From a bacterium (GTDB lineage Bacteria > Hinthialibacterota > Hinthialibacteria > Hinthialibacterales > Hinthialibacteraceae), in assembly GCA_016125385.1 (NCBI GenBank), contig WGLV01000010.1, forward strand, positions 110,520-174,519: a DNA stretch of 64,000 bases, read 5' to 3'. Under the pieces are notes generated by a model. It saw only the letters and a list, made by a program, of their open reading frames with translations. It was not told the origin of the DNA and did not search any database. How positions within the stretch are numbered: position 1 is the stretch's first letter; every line of letters begins with the position of its first letter. The position numbers were made by a program, and so were the translations under genes. This document shows positions 1 through 9,513 of the stretch, piece after piece.

Positions 1-1
1 C

Positions 2-1135
2 CTCAATCAGGCGATCGATTACGCGATCGATTCGCCGGTCGACGCGGCGATATTCGCGGGCGACGCCTACAAGCGCAATTCACCTTCACCCACCGAACAA
101 CGCGAACTGGTCAAAGCGTTTCAACGGCTGGCCGACGCCGAGATTCCCACCGTCATGATTTCAGGCAATCACGACATCCCCGTCATGCACGGCCGGGCGT
201 CGTCGATCGATATTTTCCGTTCGGTAAGACCGGGTTGGTTTCACGTCTTCGTCAATCGCCCCACACTGAGCGACGCCCCGTTGATCCAGACGAAAAAAGG
301 CCCGCTCGCGGTTTGTTGTCTGCCCTATATCAGCCCGAGTTTTCTATTGAACAACCCGGAGAACCGGGGCTTAAAAGGCGACGCGCTGCGTGACAGGTAT
401 GAAACGTTCTATCAAGACGTAATGCGTTCCATGGCGCGCCAGATTGACGATGACGTGCCACGCGTGCTGGCGGCGCATCTCACCGTTCACGGCTCAATCA
501 CGGGGGGCTACCGGGGCGCGCCGCTGCTCACCGACGACGTGCAGATTCTTCCCTCAAACCTCGCGGCGGCCGGGTACGACTACGTGGCGCTGGGGCATAT
601 TCACCAGTATCAGAATCTCTCGCCGCGCGAGGAGGTCCCGGTGGTATATTGCGGCAGTATCGACCGAATCGACTTCGGCGAAGCGGAGGAACAAAAAGGA
701 TTCGTCATCGCGCGAATCAGGCGAGGCCGCGCCGAGCATGAGTTCATCCCCATTCAGACGCGGGATTTCATTGACATTCACGTGGAGCGGAGCGAACGTC
801 TCAACCTGACCGAACGCATACTCATCGCGATTGAACGCGAAGCGGTGAAAGGCGCGGTGGTGAGGCTTCGCTATGAAGCGACGGATGAAGAAGCGGCGGG
901 ACTGGACATGAAACGCGTTCAGGAGGCGCTGCAAACCGCGCATCACAAAGCCGGGGTCATCCGAGTTCCCAACCGGGCGGCGAATGAAAGGCGCAGCCAG
1001 ACGCTCAAGGATGACGTTTCGTTACGTGACGCGCTGACGGCGTATCTCAGTCAACACGCGGATTTTCAGAAAGACGCGGAAGCGCTGCAACAAAAAGCAA
1101 CCGAAATCGATCAGGCCGTTCGAGGCCGCCTGTAA
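2..1135 (+). CDS. SbcD/Mre11-like metallophosphoesterase (5' end cut by the window)
   Basis: The reading frame is open from base 2, so the true start lies outside the window; 377 residues are visible. Calcineurin-type metal-binding motifs appear in order: GDAY near visible residue 20, GNHD near 55, and a later GHIH (ALGHIHQYQ). This order with AAHLTVHG in between is typical of the SbcD/Mre11 exonuclease family, which with the SbcC/Rad50 ATPase processes DNA ends and hairpins. The C-terminal 100 residues are charged and helical, as in the SbcD capping region. No sbcC follows; the next gene, ftsY, converges on it with 4 bases between the stops. A partner could lie upstream. The family call is firm, the SbcD subtype likely. 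Confidence 0.85.
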   Translation, partial: LNQAIDYAIDSPVDAAIFAGDAYKRNSPSPTEQRELVKAFQRLADAEIPTVMISGNHDIPVMHGRASSIDIFRSVRPGWFHVFVNRPTLSDAPLIQTKKGPLAVCCLPYISPSFLLNNPENRGLKGDALRDRYETFYQDVMRSMARQIDDDVPRVLAAHLTVHGSITGGYRGAPLLTDDVQILPSNLAAAGYDYVALGHIHQYQNLSPREEVPVVYCGSIDRIDFGEAEEQKGFVIARIRRGRAEHEFIPIQTRDFIDIHVERSERLNLTERILIAIEREAVKGAVVRLRYEATDEEAAGLDMKRVQEALQTAHHKAGVIRVPNRAANERRSQTLKDDVSLRDALTAYLSQHADFQKDAEALQQKATEIDQAVRGRL

Positions 1136-1139
1136 CGCA

Positions 1140-2297
1140 TCAGGCGGGCGTCTGGGTTGGAGCGGCGGTTTCCGTTTCAGAAGGCGATTCGGTTTCGATC
1201 TGGAAAAGAGCCCGGGTGAAAGCATCCGGATCGAAACTCTGCAAGTCGCCGATCGCCTCGCCGACGCCGATCCATTTCACAGGAAGCTTAAGCTGCTTGT
1301 GAACGGCGAGAATCACGCCGCCTTTCGCGGTTCCGTCCAGCTTGGTGAGAACCAGACCGGTAATCTTACATGCTTCCATGAAGGTGCGCGCCTGCGACAA
1401 GGCGTTCTGGCCCGTGGAGGCGTCGAGCACCAACAGCGTCTCATGCGGCGCGGATGAAAACTCGCGTGATATCACTCGCGCCATTTTGGCGAGTTCCTGC
1501 ATCAGATTGGATTTTGTGTGGAGGCGTCCGGCGGTATCAATGATGATGACGTCAAACGCTTCACTTTTCGCCCGTTCCATCGCGTTGAACACGACCGAAG
1601 ATGGATCGGAGCCTTCCTTACCCGCGACGATCTCCACTCCGGCGCGCTGAGACCAGATCACCAGTTGTTCGATGGCGGCAGCGCGGAAAGTGTCAGCCGC
1701 GACCAACAGAACCGATTTACCTTCCTGTTTGAAACGATAGGCGAGTTTGCCTATGGCGGTGGTTTTTCCGACGCCGTTCACACCAATGACCAGGTAGATG
1801 CTGGGTCCGGCAGGCGCGGTCCGCATATCACGCTCGCCCTGTTCGAGCATTTCACGCGAGATTTCCTGAAGAGACCTCGTCAGCCAGGGGAGGTCGTCGG
1901 AATCGCTCTTTTTTTCTCGACGGATGCGGTCGCGCAGTTCATCCATCATCTCGAGCGTGGTATCGAGGCCAACATCGGCGGAAATCAGTACCTCTTCCAG
2001 TTCTTCCAACAGCTCCGCATCGATTTTGCCGCGCAGACGGAATATCTGAACCGCCCGAGTGACGATATTCTCACGGGTTTTGCGCAAGCTGTCGCGTAAC
2101 CGCGCAAAAAAGCCTTTGCGGGGTTTTTCTTCTTCGACAGGCTCCACCGGCGCCGGGACCGGCTCCTGCGCAGCCGGAGCCTCAGGAGGTTGCGCTGACG
2201 TGGACGCGGGTTCGGCGTTGAGAGGCGTTGATGGAGATTCCTGCGTCGAATCAGCCGCCGAATCAGCGGGGTCTTCTTTTTTTCTCTTCCAGAACAT
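1140..2297 (-). CDS. ftsY: Signal recognition particle receptor FtsY
   Basis: A 385-aa SRP-receptor GTPase that docks the SRP-ribosome complex at the inner membrane. Residues 1-60 form a low-complexity Ala/Pro/Glu-rich A domain, the usual variable membrane-contact region. The helical N domain follows (about 65-150), then the G domain with the P-loop GVNGVGKTT (172-180), a DTAGR motif near 255 and TKLDGTAKGG near 320. The FtsY-type insertion of the G domain distinguishes it from Ffh, and there is no C-terminal M domain. It is convergent with the SbcD-like gene and has no obvious operon partner. Confidence 0.96.
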   Translation of the reverse strand: MFWKRKKEDPADSAADSTQESPSTPLNAEPASTSAQPPEAPAAQEPVPAPVEPVEEEKPRKGFFARLRDSLRKTRENIVTRAVQIFRLRGKIDAELLEELEEVLISADVGLDTTLEMMDELRDRIRREKKSDSDDLPWLTRSLQEISREMLEQGERDMRTAPAGPSIYLVIGVNGVGKTTAIGKLAYRFKQEGKSVLLVAADTFRAAAIEQLVIWSQRAGVEIVAGKEGSDPSSVVFNAMERAKSEAFDVIIIDTAGRLHTKSNLMQELAKMARVISREFSSAPHETLLVLDASTGQNALSQARTFMEACKITGLVLTKLDGTAKGGVILAVHKQLKLPVKWIGVGEAIGDLQSFDPDAFTRALFQIETESPSETETAAPTQTPA

Positions 2298-2603
2298 TCG
2301 AATGATTCCTGGTCGTGATATTTTCAGTTGTCACCATACAGTTCGGATAGCGGAGGGCAAAAATCATGTTTTCCCGTGATTATCACCAGTTTCCACCGGG
2401 TTCGATACGAACGTATTTTTGACAATCGTTCTACCTGTGTTCTCTCATGATAATTCGAGGCGGGAATCCCGCAAGGCAGTGTGGAAAAAGACGGCGGGAG
2501 GGCATCCAAGACTATATGGCGGCGCAAGCGGCTGTTAGTATGAAGGCTCACTTTCCTTGGGGAAACTTATCGATATCCGTTTGATTGAAAGGAGAAATTC
2601 ATC
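2298..2603. other. Divergent intergenic region between ftsY and the oxidoreductase gene
   Basis: These 306 bases separate two divergent starts and should hold both promoters. A good ribosome-binding site (AAAGGAG) sits 10 bases before the oxidoreductase ATG. I see no RNA gene, repeat or convincing operator. Confidence 0.5.
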
Positions 2604-3779
2604 ATGTCCCAACGGCCATTAAACGTGGGGCTCGTCGGCGGTGGTGGAGGGGCGTTCATCGTCAATCCTCACCAGAAAGCCATCTTTTTCGACGGGACCC
2701 GCCGCGTCACCGCGGCCGCGTTGCACCCCGATCCCGAAATCGCCATGAAAGAGGCGGAAAACTGGAAATATCCGATCACCGGATATCGCAGTTACGACGA
2801 GATGCTGGACGCGGAGAGCAAAAAACCCGCCGGCGAAGGTCTCGATTACATCCTGATCGTCACCCCGAACTTCGTGCATTTCGATCCCGCCAAGAAGGCA
2901 TTGGAAAAGGGGATTCCCGTCTTCTGTGAAAAGCCGCTGACCGTGAAGCTGGAAGAGTCGGATGAACTGGTCAAGATCGTCGGCGAAAAGAAGATCCCGT
3001 TCTGCGTCGCGCACACTTACCTGGGTCACTGGAGCAGCCGTCTGGCGCGGTTTATCGTTCAATCGGGCCTGATCGGCGAAGTGCGCTGGGCGGATGCCTA
3101 TTACATTCAGGGCTGGCTCTCAACCCGCACGGAAGACAAAGGCGTCATGCAGGCTGAATGGCGCGTCGATCCCAAGCGCGCGGGTCTGTCAGGCTGCGGC
3201 GGAGACATCGGCACGCACGCGATGATGCAGTTGCGTTACGTCACCGGTCTGGAGCCCACCAAGGTGCTCGGCCGGCTCGAAACATTTGTAAAAGGCCGCC
3301 AGCTGGACGACCATTTCACCGTGTACTGCGAACTGAATAACGGCGGCAAGGCGCTGGTTCGCGCTTCTCAGATCTGCATCGGCCACAAGAACGACCTCGG
3401 TCTGGAAGTGAACGGCGACAAGGGCACCTTGGTGTGGAAGCAGGAAGAACCTGAAAAAGTCGTCGTCCATCTGCCGGGACAACCCGACCGCGTCTACTGG
3501 CGCGGCGAAGTTCAGCCCAACGACGGCTTCTTTGGCGATATTCCCGCCGATCTGCTCGCCGAACCGACGATTCCCTCAGGGCATCCCGAAGCGTTCCATG
3601 ACGCTTTCGCGCGGCTTCACCGCTGCTTTGAAGCGGACGTTCGGGCCTATCAGAAGGGCGAGTACAAGGGCGCTGACGGCTCGAAATACGCTACAGTGAA
3701 CGATGGCCGCCACGGCATCTATTTCATCACCAAAGCTGTGGAAAGCAGTCAGAAAGGTGGAGTCTGGGTCGACCTGTAA
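2604..3779 (+). CDS. Gfo/Idh/MocA family oxidoreductase
   Basis: A 391-aa cytoplasmic NAD(P)-dependent sugar or sugar-acid dehydrogenase. The N-terminal Rossmann fold starts with [11 protein letters not shown] (residues 8-18), followed by the family motif CEKPL near 110 that marks the cofactor/active-site region. The C-terminal alpha/beta domain carries [17 protein letters not shown], where the His is the usual catalytic residue. The substrate cannot be read from sequence. Such enzymes are numerous in polysaccharide-degrading candidate phyla, which fits the xylanase nearby. Start chosen by the AAAGGAG box 10 bases upstream. It appears monocistronic, ended by a strong hairpin terminator. Confidence 0.92.
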   Translation: MSQRPLNVGLVGGGGGAFIVNPHQKAIFFDGTRRVTAAALHPDPEIAMKEAENWKYPITGYRSYDEMLDAESKKPAGEGLDYILIVTPNFVHFDPAKKALEKGIPVFCEKPLTVKLEESDELVKIVGEKKIPFCVAHTYLGHWSSRLARFIVQSGLIGEVRWADAYYIQGWLSTRTEDKGVMQAEWRVDPKRAGLSGCGGDIGTHAMMQLRYVTGLEPTKVLGRLETFVKGRQLDDHFTVYCELNNGGKALVRASQICIGHKNDLGLEVNGDKGTLVWKQEEPEKVVVHLPGQPDRVYWRGEVQPNDGFFGDIPADLLAEPTIPSGHPEAFHDAFARLHRCFEADVRAYQKGEYKGADGSKYATVNDGRHGIYFITKAVESSQKGGVWVDL

Positions 3780-3810
3780 TTCAGACTACTCATCGAGAAA
3801 AAAGCTGATC

Positions 3811-3847
3811 AAGGCCTCGTCACGAGTTTCGTGGCGAGGCCTTTTTT
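3811..3847 (+). terminator. Rho-independent terminator of the oxidoreductase gene
   Basis: A GC-rich inverted repeat (AAGGCCTCGTCACGA against TCGTGGCGAGGCCTT, one G-T pair) with a 3-4 base loop, ending in a run of six T. It lies 31 bases after the stop at 3779. Confidence 0.9.
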
Positions 3848-4013
3848 ATGGTTGTTTACTTTTTAAAACAACTGTTTTATAGTGCTATACCTTTAAGTAA
3901 ATTAAATTGATTCAAATATTAACTAATCCGCCTTTTACTACATTGAAGGGAGTTTGTCACCAAGGATCGCGCACCATGGATTCTAGAATCATGCGGCGCA
4001 CTGGTACCCAAAA

Positions 4014-4829
4014 ATGAACGAGAATTTGGATCAGGAACAATCCAGACAAGCTGAACAGTCGCTCGCCCGTCTGATCAGCCGCTTTTTTGAAAGCCGCTTG
4101 CCCTCCCAACAATGGGCCAAGATCGACCTGATCGTCGAACAGATCACGATACCCAACGAGGAACGCAAACAGACTTGCGACGCTTCTCTTGAACGAGCGA
4201 GGCACTATCTGGCCTGTCTGGGCGACTATCAGAGCGCGAGTACGCTCGATACCGAGCGTCACTATACCTATCTCATCAGCAAACAGGAAATCTTTATCGA
4301 ACGGCTCGGTGAATTCGCGTCGATTCGAATGCAGCTGAGCAACATTCTGCTTTCGCAAGGCGGGTTACAGACTGAACAGCACGGATTGATCAGAAAATTC
4401 ATCGACGCCTCACTCGCGATGATGGTGATTCTCAACCACATCATTCAACGCGAGGTGGAAATCGGGGAAACGCTGGCGATGAAGATTCAGGAATACCTGC
4501 GGAAGTTCATCCGGAAAATTTCTCCTGACGACCCGCAACAGGTCATTCTGATCGCCAAGACGATGAAAGTCTTGCAGTCGGGTAAACTGAGCGCGGAGAA
4601 CATCCGGCGGCTGAATTACGTCACGTTGCAAAAAAGCCTGGAGAAATACCAGGAAAAGCTGGAACACCGTCATCAAGTGCTGGAGGCGCTATCGCGGATC
4701 ATTCAAGCTATCCAGGAATCGACTCAACACAACGATTCGTCACATCAAACGCAAACCACGATTGAAGCGCCATCAGAGACCACCAGCGAGTCATCGTCAC
4801 GAATGGCGCGAAGCACTGCCGCTGAATGA
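4014..4829 (+). CDS. Unrecognised alpha-helical protein, 271 aa
   Basis: I do not recognise the family. The protein looks almost wholly alpha-helical and soluble, with no signal peptide or membrane segment. The last 35 residues are Ser/Thr/Glu-rich and probably disordered. Coding is supported by length, by codon use like that of the neighbours and by the conserved-looking helical pattern (for example NEERKQTCDASLERARHYL). No good ribosome-binding site precedes the ATG. It stands alone between the oxidoreductase terminator and the convergent xylanase gene. No function is proposed. Confidence 0.75.
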   Translation: MNENLDQEQSRQAEQSLARLISRFFESRLPSQQWAKIDLIVEQITIPNEERKQTCDASLERARHYLACLGDYQSASTLDTERHYTYLISKQEIFIERLGEFASIRMQLSNILLSQGGLQTEQHGLIRKFIDASLAMMVILNHIIQREVEIGETLAMKIQEYLRKFIRKISPDDPQQVILIAKTMKVLQSGKLSAENIRRLNYVTLQKSLEKYQEKLEHRHQVLEALSRIIQAIQESTQHNDSSHQTQTTIEAPSETTSESSSRMARSTAAE

Positions 4830-4879
4830 GCGTAAATTCAAACCACCATGATACGCCGTCAAGACGACTGGTTCTCCAG

Positions 4880-5902
4880 TTAACGGCTTAACACCTCATG
4901 AATCGCTTCATAGGCTGGTTTGGGCTGAAAGTCACGATCAAAGATCAACCCATCACCAAATCCTTTAAAAGTAAACGGTATCCATGAAAAACGATCGGTG
5001 AATCCCCACATGATGAATACTTTGCATGCGGGCTGGTCGAGGCATGTTCTGAGAATAGCGGCGTACAGATCGGCTTGTTTCTTTAATTTTTCCGGCGTAA
5101 CCGGCTGTTTGATACGAACATCCAGTTCGGTAATGTGAATTTCCAACCCCAGATCGGCGAATCGTTGCAGATTGCGAGCGAATTCGTCCGCATCGAAGCG
5201 CCAGTCATAAAGCACGTGCATCTGGAATCCGACCCCATCGACCGGAACGCCGCGATCAACGTAATCTTTGACGCGCCTGTACATGCCATCGGATTTGGCA
5301 TTTATGTTCTCAATGTCGTATTCATTCACGATCAGTTTCGCCGATGGATCGGCTTCCAGAGCGAAGTGATGGGCGTATTCCATATACGCCGAGCCGAGGG
5401 TTTCAGACCAGAGCGACTTGCGCGGTTCTCCTTTATTGTCGAAGTATTCATTCACGACGTCCCAGGCATATATACGGCCTTTATAGCGTCCAGCGACGGC
5501 CTGGATATGATCGCGCATCACATTGAGCAGTTCATCCCGCGTCCATTCCCGGTCCCGCATCCATCTCGGAATCGATTGATGCCAGATCAGAGTATGCCCG
5601 CGCACTTTCATCCCGTTAGTTTCCGCGAAATCAACCAGGGCGTCCGCATTTTGAAAGTCGTAGCGATCCTCGGCGGGGTGGGTGCGGTGGAATTTAAGTT
5701 CATTTTCCGGGGTGAGGATATTCATTTCACGAGCAAGCGTTTCCGCGTACTGCGTGCCGCGCTGGATCATCATATTCGCCGCGGCGCCGATCAACATCCC
5801 GCGTTTCGCGGCGAGTTCGCGCAAAGGGACTTCATCGGCGGAATACCCCGTCAACGCGATCGACAAGAAGATTAGAAACGGAATGATTCGCAGGACGTTC
5901 AT
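4880..5902 (-). CDS. Secreted endo-1,4-beta-xylanase, glycoside hydrolase family 10
   Basis: A 340-aa retaining GH10 enzyme that cleaves beta-1,4-xylan. Residues 1-22 form a signal peptide (hydrophobic core ending TGYSA), so it acts outside the cytoplasm. The catalytic pair is visible: acid/base E152 in WDVVNEYFD and nucleophile E259 in ITELDVRI. The family motif HTLIWHQSIPRW is at 103-114. It is a bare catalytic domain with no carbohydrate-binding module or dockerin. The start has a strong GGGGGAG box 6 bases upstream. DUF971 lies 54 bases upstream on the same strand and could be co-transcribed. Confidence 0.95.
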   Translation of the reverse strand: MNVLRIIPFLIFLSIALTGYSADEVPLRELAAKRGMLIGAAANMMIQRGTQYAETLAREMNILTPENELKFHRTHPAEDRYDFQNADALVDFAETNGMKVRGHTLIWHQSIPRWMRDREWTRDELLNVMRDHIQAVAGRYKGRIYAWDVVNEYFDNKGEPRKSLWSETLGSAYMEYAHHFALEADPSAKLIVNEYDIENINAKSDGMYRRVKDYVDRGVPVDGVGFQMHVLYDWRFDADEFARNLQRFADLGLEIHITELDVRIKQPVTPEKLKKQADLYAAILRTCLDQPACKVFIMWGFTDRFSWIPFTFKGFGDGLIFDRDFQPKPAYEAIHEVLSR

Positions 5903-5956
5903 TGCATGCTCCCCCTGAAAATGGATGAGGCATTCTTTCAGAAAGCGTATGGCGGA

Positions 5957-6289
5957 TCAAGATTCAGAAGGTGAGATCGGCGTTCCCAGTTGTTTAAGGT
6001 ATGGGAGAGAGTAGGTTCCCGTGCCGTGGCCGTCGCTAAAGCCGATCAGGTAGCCGTAATACCCCTGAGGCGACATCTGGGCGATGCGGAGTGGTTCAAG
6101 GTCTTTTTGAGATAACACGGGCAAGGCGGTCGGGTCGGCGGGCGGCTTTTCGCGGGTACACACAGCACAAGGACAAGCCTTGCGTAACTCACGCGCGGTA
6201 TACAATCGCGTTTCTCCGTCGCTCCATTCAATCAGGAGTTCATCGTCGCCCTGACGGCGGATGGATAATGGCCGGATTTTCGGGTTCAT
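5957..6289 (-). CDS. DUF971 domain protein
   Basis: A 110-aa protein matching the stand-alone DUF971 family, which resembles the N-terminal domain of gamma-butyrobetaine hydroxylase. Diagnostic features are LLIEWSDGE near residue 20, the metal-binding CPCAVC at about 40-45, and a C-terminal GYYGYLIGFSDGHGTGTYS, where the family carries further conserved residues. Stand-alone members are often linked to iron-sulphur or Mrp/ApbC proteins, but none is adjacent here. The molecular role is unsettled. Confidence 0.85.
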   Translation of the reverse strand: MNPKIRPLSIRRQGDDELLIEWSDGETRLYTARELRKACPCAVCTREKPPADPTALPVLSQKDLEPLRIAQMSPQGYYGYLIGFSDGHGTGTYSLPYLKQLGTPISPSES

Positions 6290-6319
6290 GCGTTTATTGA
6301 AACGCTGTCCAGATGAAAA

Positions 6320-8107
6320 TCAATCCAACTGAACCGTCGCGATTTTTTCAGGGCTTTTCTTTGCGTTTTTTTTATTCCGAGCGATCAGTTCTCCGATTTC
6401 ACTTAAGGGGTGTACTCTGGTGCGCGAGCCTGGTGCTTCAATTATAACGGCGCTTGCCGTCAATAGCGGAAATTTCTTCACATTCTCTTCACGATCCGTC
6501 GAGATGATATATTCATTTAACAGGTCTTCCCGATCGTAAAAACTTCGTACGTCCTGACGGAATTTCGTCAGGATCTTCTGAACTTCCATGCGCCCCTCTT
6601 GCATGGAGCATTGTTTCATACCCAGAAAAAAATCATCGCCACCAATATGTCCAATAAAATAATTAGAAACATGTGATCGTTTTTTGAGAATTTCCGCGAA
6701 CAACAAAATTACCCGGTCTCCATTACGAAAGCCATACTTATCATTGAACGGTTTGAAGTTGTCCATATCAAAATAGGCAAAGACGAATGGCCACATGACG
6801 TGCTGAAGCGCGTTGGAAAGATATTCATTGATCAGGCGGTTGCCCGGTAACCGGCTCAGAGGATTCTGATCGCGTGCATAGGCGACGTTCTTATCATTGA
6901 GCGCTTTCAATAGCGATTTTGCATCGAGAAAGCCGACGTATTTCAAATGATCGACGATGATAATGCCTTCGACGCTGGAGTCTTGTGAAAACAGGGAGAG
7001 GATGGTTTCTACCGGGGTGTTGATGTCTGTCACAGGACATTTACTGATAAAACGATGGAGACCGTCGGCGAGGTTTTTGTTCCGTAATAATTCCGCGCCG
7101 ATCCGGGAATACGCATACGGTTTAAAACTGTGTTCGGAGATGACACCTAACGGTTCATATAGATGATTAACAACAGGATAGGTCGTATGAGGTCCCACGT
7201 TTTTGAATTTTTCAAAGACGTCGATGACGTTGGATTCTATTGATATCGGATCTATATCCACCATTTGAGAAAGGATGTACTTGCGGTCGGTGTTGTTCGT
7301 CCAGCGCCGATCCGAATCGGCGAGCCGATGGACATGGTTATACGTTCTCTGCAGTTCGAATACGTTCTGGCGAGGTTTATCGATAAAAAAACCCTGCACA
7401 AGGTCACAGCCAATTTCTCGGCAGATAAAAAATTCTTTCTCGGTTTCAACTCCCTCGGCGATGACGTAGCTGCCAATGACATGCGATATGTTCACAATGT
7501 TTAATACAAACAAGCGTTTTTTGGGATTATTTGCGATATCGCTGATGAAAAAGCGGTCGATTTTGACGTAATCAGGATCGGTGTAATACATCAACTGCAA
7601 ACCGGAGAAACCAGCGCCGCAATCATCTATCGCGATCTTAAAGCCACGATTTTTAATACAGGCCAAATCATTAAACAATTTAGAGTCAGATAGGAGATTG
7701 TGTTTTTCAGACAGTTCAAGGCAAAGTGATTCGGAAGTAAAGCCATTGGTTTTCAGCGAAGGCAAGGCTTTCTGAATGTTAAACTCGTCGTCGTCCCAAA
7801 TACGATTATCCATGTTGAAAAACAATTTAGTGTTTTGTGATCCGGGAATCGTCTGGAATTTTTCGATCGCTTTGAGGCGAAGATGAAGATCGAAATCAAC
7901 CAGCACATTTTCAATTAACGCGGCGTCAAAAACGTCATAGATTGATTCGAAGCCCGCCTGCTGGTAATTTCGCAGCAACGCTTCGTACCCAAAAACCGCC
8001 CCCGTATTGATATTGACGATTGGTTGAAAGGCGAAATCGACGATCGCGAGAATATAATTCCACTTGGCGGGAAGAAGCACTTCATGTTCCATTGGCGCTA
8101 CAGTCAT
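6320..8107 (-). CDS. EAL-CBS-GGDEF cyclic-di-GMP signalling protein
   Basis: A 595-aa cytoplasmic protein with three parts. Residues 20-255 are an EAL phosphodiesterase domain with its metal and catalytic residues kept: E42 in YEALLR, E131 in ELSEK, D161-D162, K182, E218 in AEGVET and Q238 in QGFF. Residues 275-405 look like a pair of CBS motifs, usually nucleotide sensors. Residues 420-570 are a GGDEF domain whose signature is GGDDF (489-493), so cyclase activity is doubtful and it may be regulatory. No transmembrane segment is visible. The best reading is c-di-GMP hydrolysis tuned by a ligand at the CBS pair. Confidence 0.92.
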   Translation of the reverse strand: MTVAPMEHEVLLPAKWNYILAIVDFAFQPIVNINTGAVFGYEALLRNYQQAGFESIYDVFDAALIENVLVDFDLHLRLKAIEKFQTIPGSQNTKLFFNMDNRIWDDDEFNIQKALPSLKTNGFTSESLCLELSEKHNLLSDSKLFNDLACIKNRGFKIAIDDCGAGFSGLQLMYYTDPDYVKIDRFFISDIANNPKKRLFVLNIVNISHVIGSYVIAEGVETEKEFFICREIGCDLVQGFFIDKPRQNVFELQRTYNHVHRLADSDRRWTNNTDRKYILSQMVDIDPISIESNVIDVFEKFKNVGPHTTYPVVNHLYEPLGVISEHSFKPYAYSRIGAELLRNKNLADGLHRFISKCPVTDINTPVETILSLFSQDSSVEGIIIVDHLKYVGFLDAKSLLKALNDKNVAYARDQNPLSRLPGNRLINEYLSNALQHVMWPFVFAYFDMDNFKPFNDKYGFRNGDRVILLFAEILKKRSHVSNYFIGHIGGDDFFLGMKQCSMQEGRMEVQKILTKFRQDVRSFYDREDLLNEYIISTDREENVKKFPLLTASAVIIEAPGSRTRVHPLSEIGELIARNKKNAKKSPEKIATVQLD

Positions 8108-8285
8108 GATGTAAAAGCGTCCTTTATGCTGAACCAGAGTTGTTTATAAAGAAAAGGAAGCCCACTTCTCATTTCGATGCAACAACAAATAGTGTAATAC
8201 AAATGAAGGTTAGCGTAAATCGTCTACACGTTCATTTTGTATTAGGAATTCGCTAGGACTTTACACAGATACTTACAAATTATTC

Positions 8286-9302
8286 TCAGATGGATACTAC
8301 AATTGGCAGGGGATGAACGGGTTCGGAGGCGATTTCAGCGGCGCCGCGTTTCGCGATGGATCGCCACTCCTGATTTGAAGCGGCGGCCGGATCGACGAGA
8401 GCACCCTGGCGGGTTCCACGGCGTTCGAGTTCGGCTTCGATGGCTTCAACCACGCGGCGGCGTTCGAGACACCACTGGGGCGCAATCAGAACGCTGGGCG
8501 GCGCGTCCGCGGTAAGACGCTGAATGCTGACGTTGAAGGGAACGCGTTCGAGAAAGTCGCAACAGGTGCGCACGTAATCGTCAAATTCAAAGACGCCGAC
8601 CTCGCCGCGCTGGTATTGCTCGGCCATGATGGTGTCTTTGTTGACGTGTAACAGGTGAATTTTGAGGCTGTGGTAGGGCAGGGGAGCCAACCGCTGTGCG
8701 GTCAGCATCATGTCGTCCCACGTTTCGCCGGGCAGGCCGAGAATCACGTGGACGCAGATTTTCAGATCGCGGCCCTCCGCCTGTTCGATCGCCCAGAGGA
8801 AACGTTCATAGGTATCCTGGCGATTCACGCGGCGCAGCGTTTCATTATGGCTGGTCTGAAGCCCGTACTCGACCCAGACGTCCCACCGGCCGCTATAAGA
8901 TTCAAGCAGATCAAGCGTCGCTCTGGAGATGCAATCCGGGCGGGTCCCCACCGACAAGGCGACGATCTCTTCATAAGGAAGTATCTGATCGTATAACGAT
9001 TTCAGGTGTGGCACTGACGCATAGGTGTTTGTATGCGCCTGAAAATAGGCGATGAACTTGCGGGCTTTGTAGCGCCTGCGCATAAACGCGACGCCGTCTT
9101 CAATCTGTTCGGGTATGGGGCGGATGACACGGCGGGTGTTATAGCTGAAGCCCTCGTTGTTACAGTAGGTACAGCCGCCGGTCGACTTGAGGCCGTCGAT
9201 ATTGGGACAACTGAAGCCCGCATCGATGGACACTTTATGGACCCGTTCTCCGAAGCGCTGCTTGAGATAGGCGCTGAACGGATAATACCGCGCCTCGGTC
9301 AT
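8286..9302 (-). CDS. Radical SAM protein, TIGR01212 / YhcC family
   Basis: A 338-aa radical SAM enzyme. The cluster-binding cysteines lie in CPNIDGLKSTGGCTYCNN near residues 28-45, with the long spacer before CTYC typical of the YhcC (TIGR01212) family rather than the plain CxxxCxxC. The start YYPFSAYLKQRFGERVHKVS is also characteristic. The reaction of this family is not established. It has no close operon partner; the next gene upstream (phzF-like) is divergent. Confidence 0.92.
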   Translation of the reverse strand: MTEARYYPFSAYLKQRFGERVHKVSIDAGFSCPNIDGLKSTGGCTYCNNEGFSYNTRRVIRPIPEQIEDGVAFMRRRYKARKFIAYFQAHTNTYASVPHLKSLYDQILPYEEIVALSVGTRPDCISRATLDLLESYSGRWDVWVEYGLQTSHNETLRRVNRQDTYERFLWAIEQAEGRDLKICVHVILGLPGETWDDMMLTAQRLAPLPYHSLKIHLLHVNKDTIMAEQYQRGEVGVFEFDDYVRTCCDFLERVPFNVSIQRLTADAPPSVLIAPQWCLERRRVVEAIEAELERRGTRQGALVDPAAASNQEWRSIAKRGAAEIASEPVHPLPIVVSI

Positions 9303-9513
9303 GATCGGCCTTTCCCATTACGGAATGCGATTGTTCACCAATTCGGTAATCTTGCCTGCATTAAGCATATTTCTCATTGCTGGAGAATCAAAGTGGAAAC
9401 ATCAATAAAAGGCGCATATCCGCTTATGAAACCCGGCTGAAGCCCGCTTATCCACTGAGATTTTTCAGAAGTTTGGCCTATGATAATCTACCTTGTTTCA
9501 AAAGGATTTACGC

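Noticed and set aside
5135..5875. A 246-codon open frame on the plus strand
   Set aside because: Antisense to the GH10 xylanase, whose catalytic residues and signal peptide are clear.
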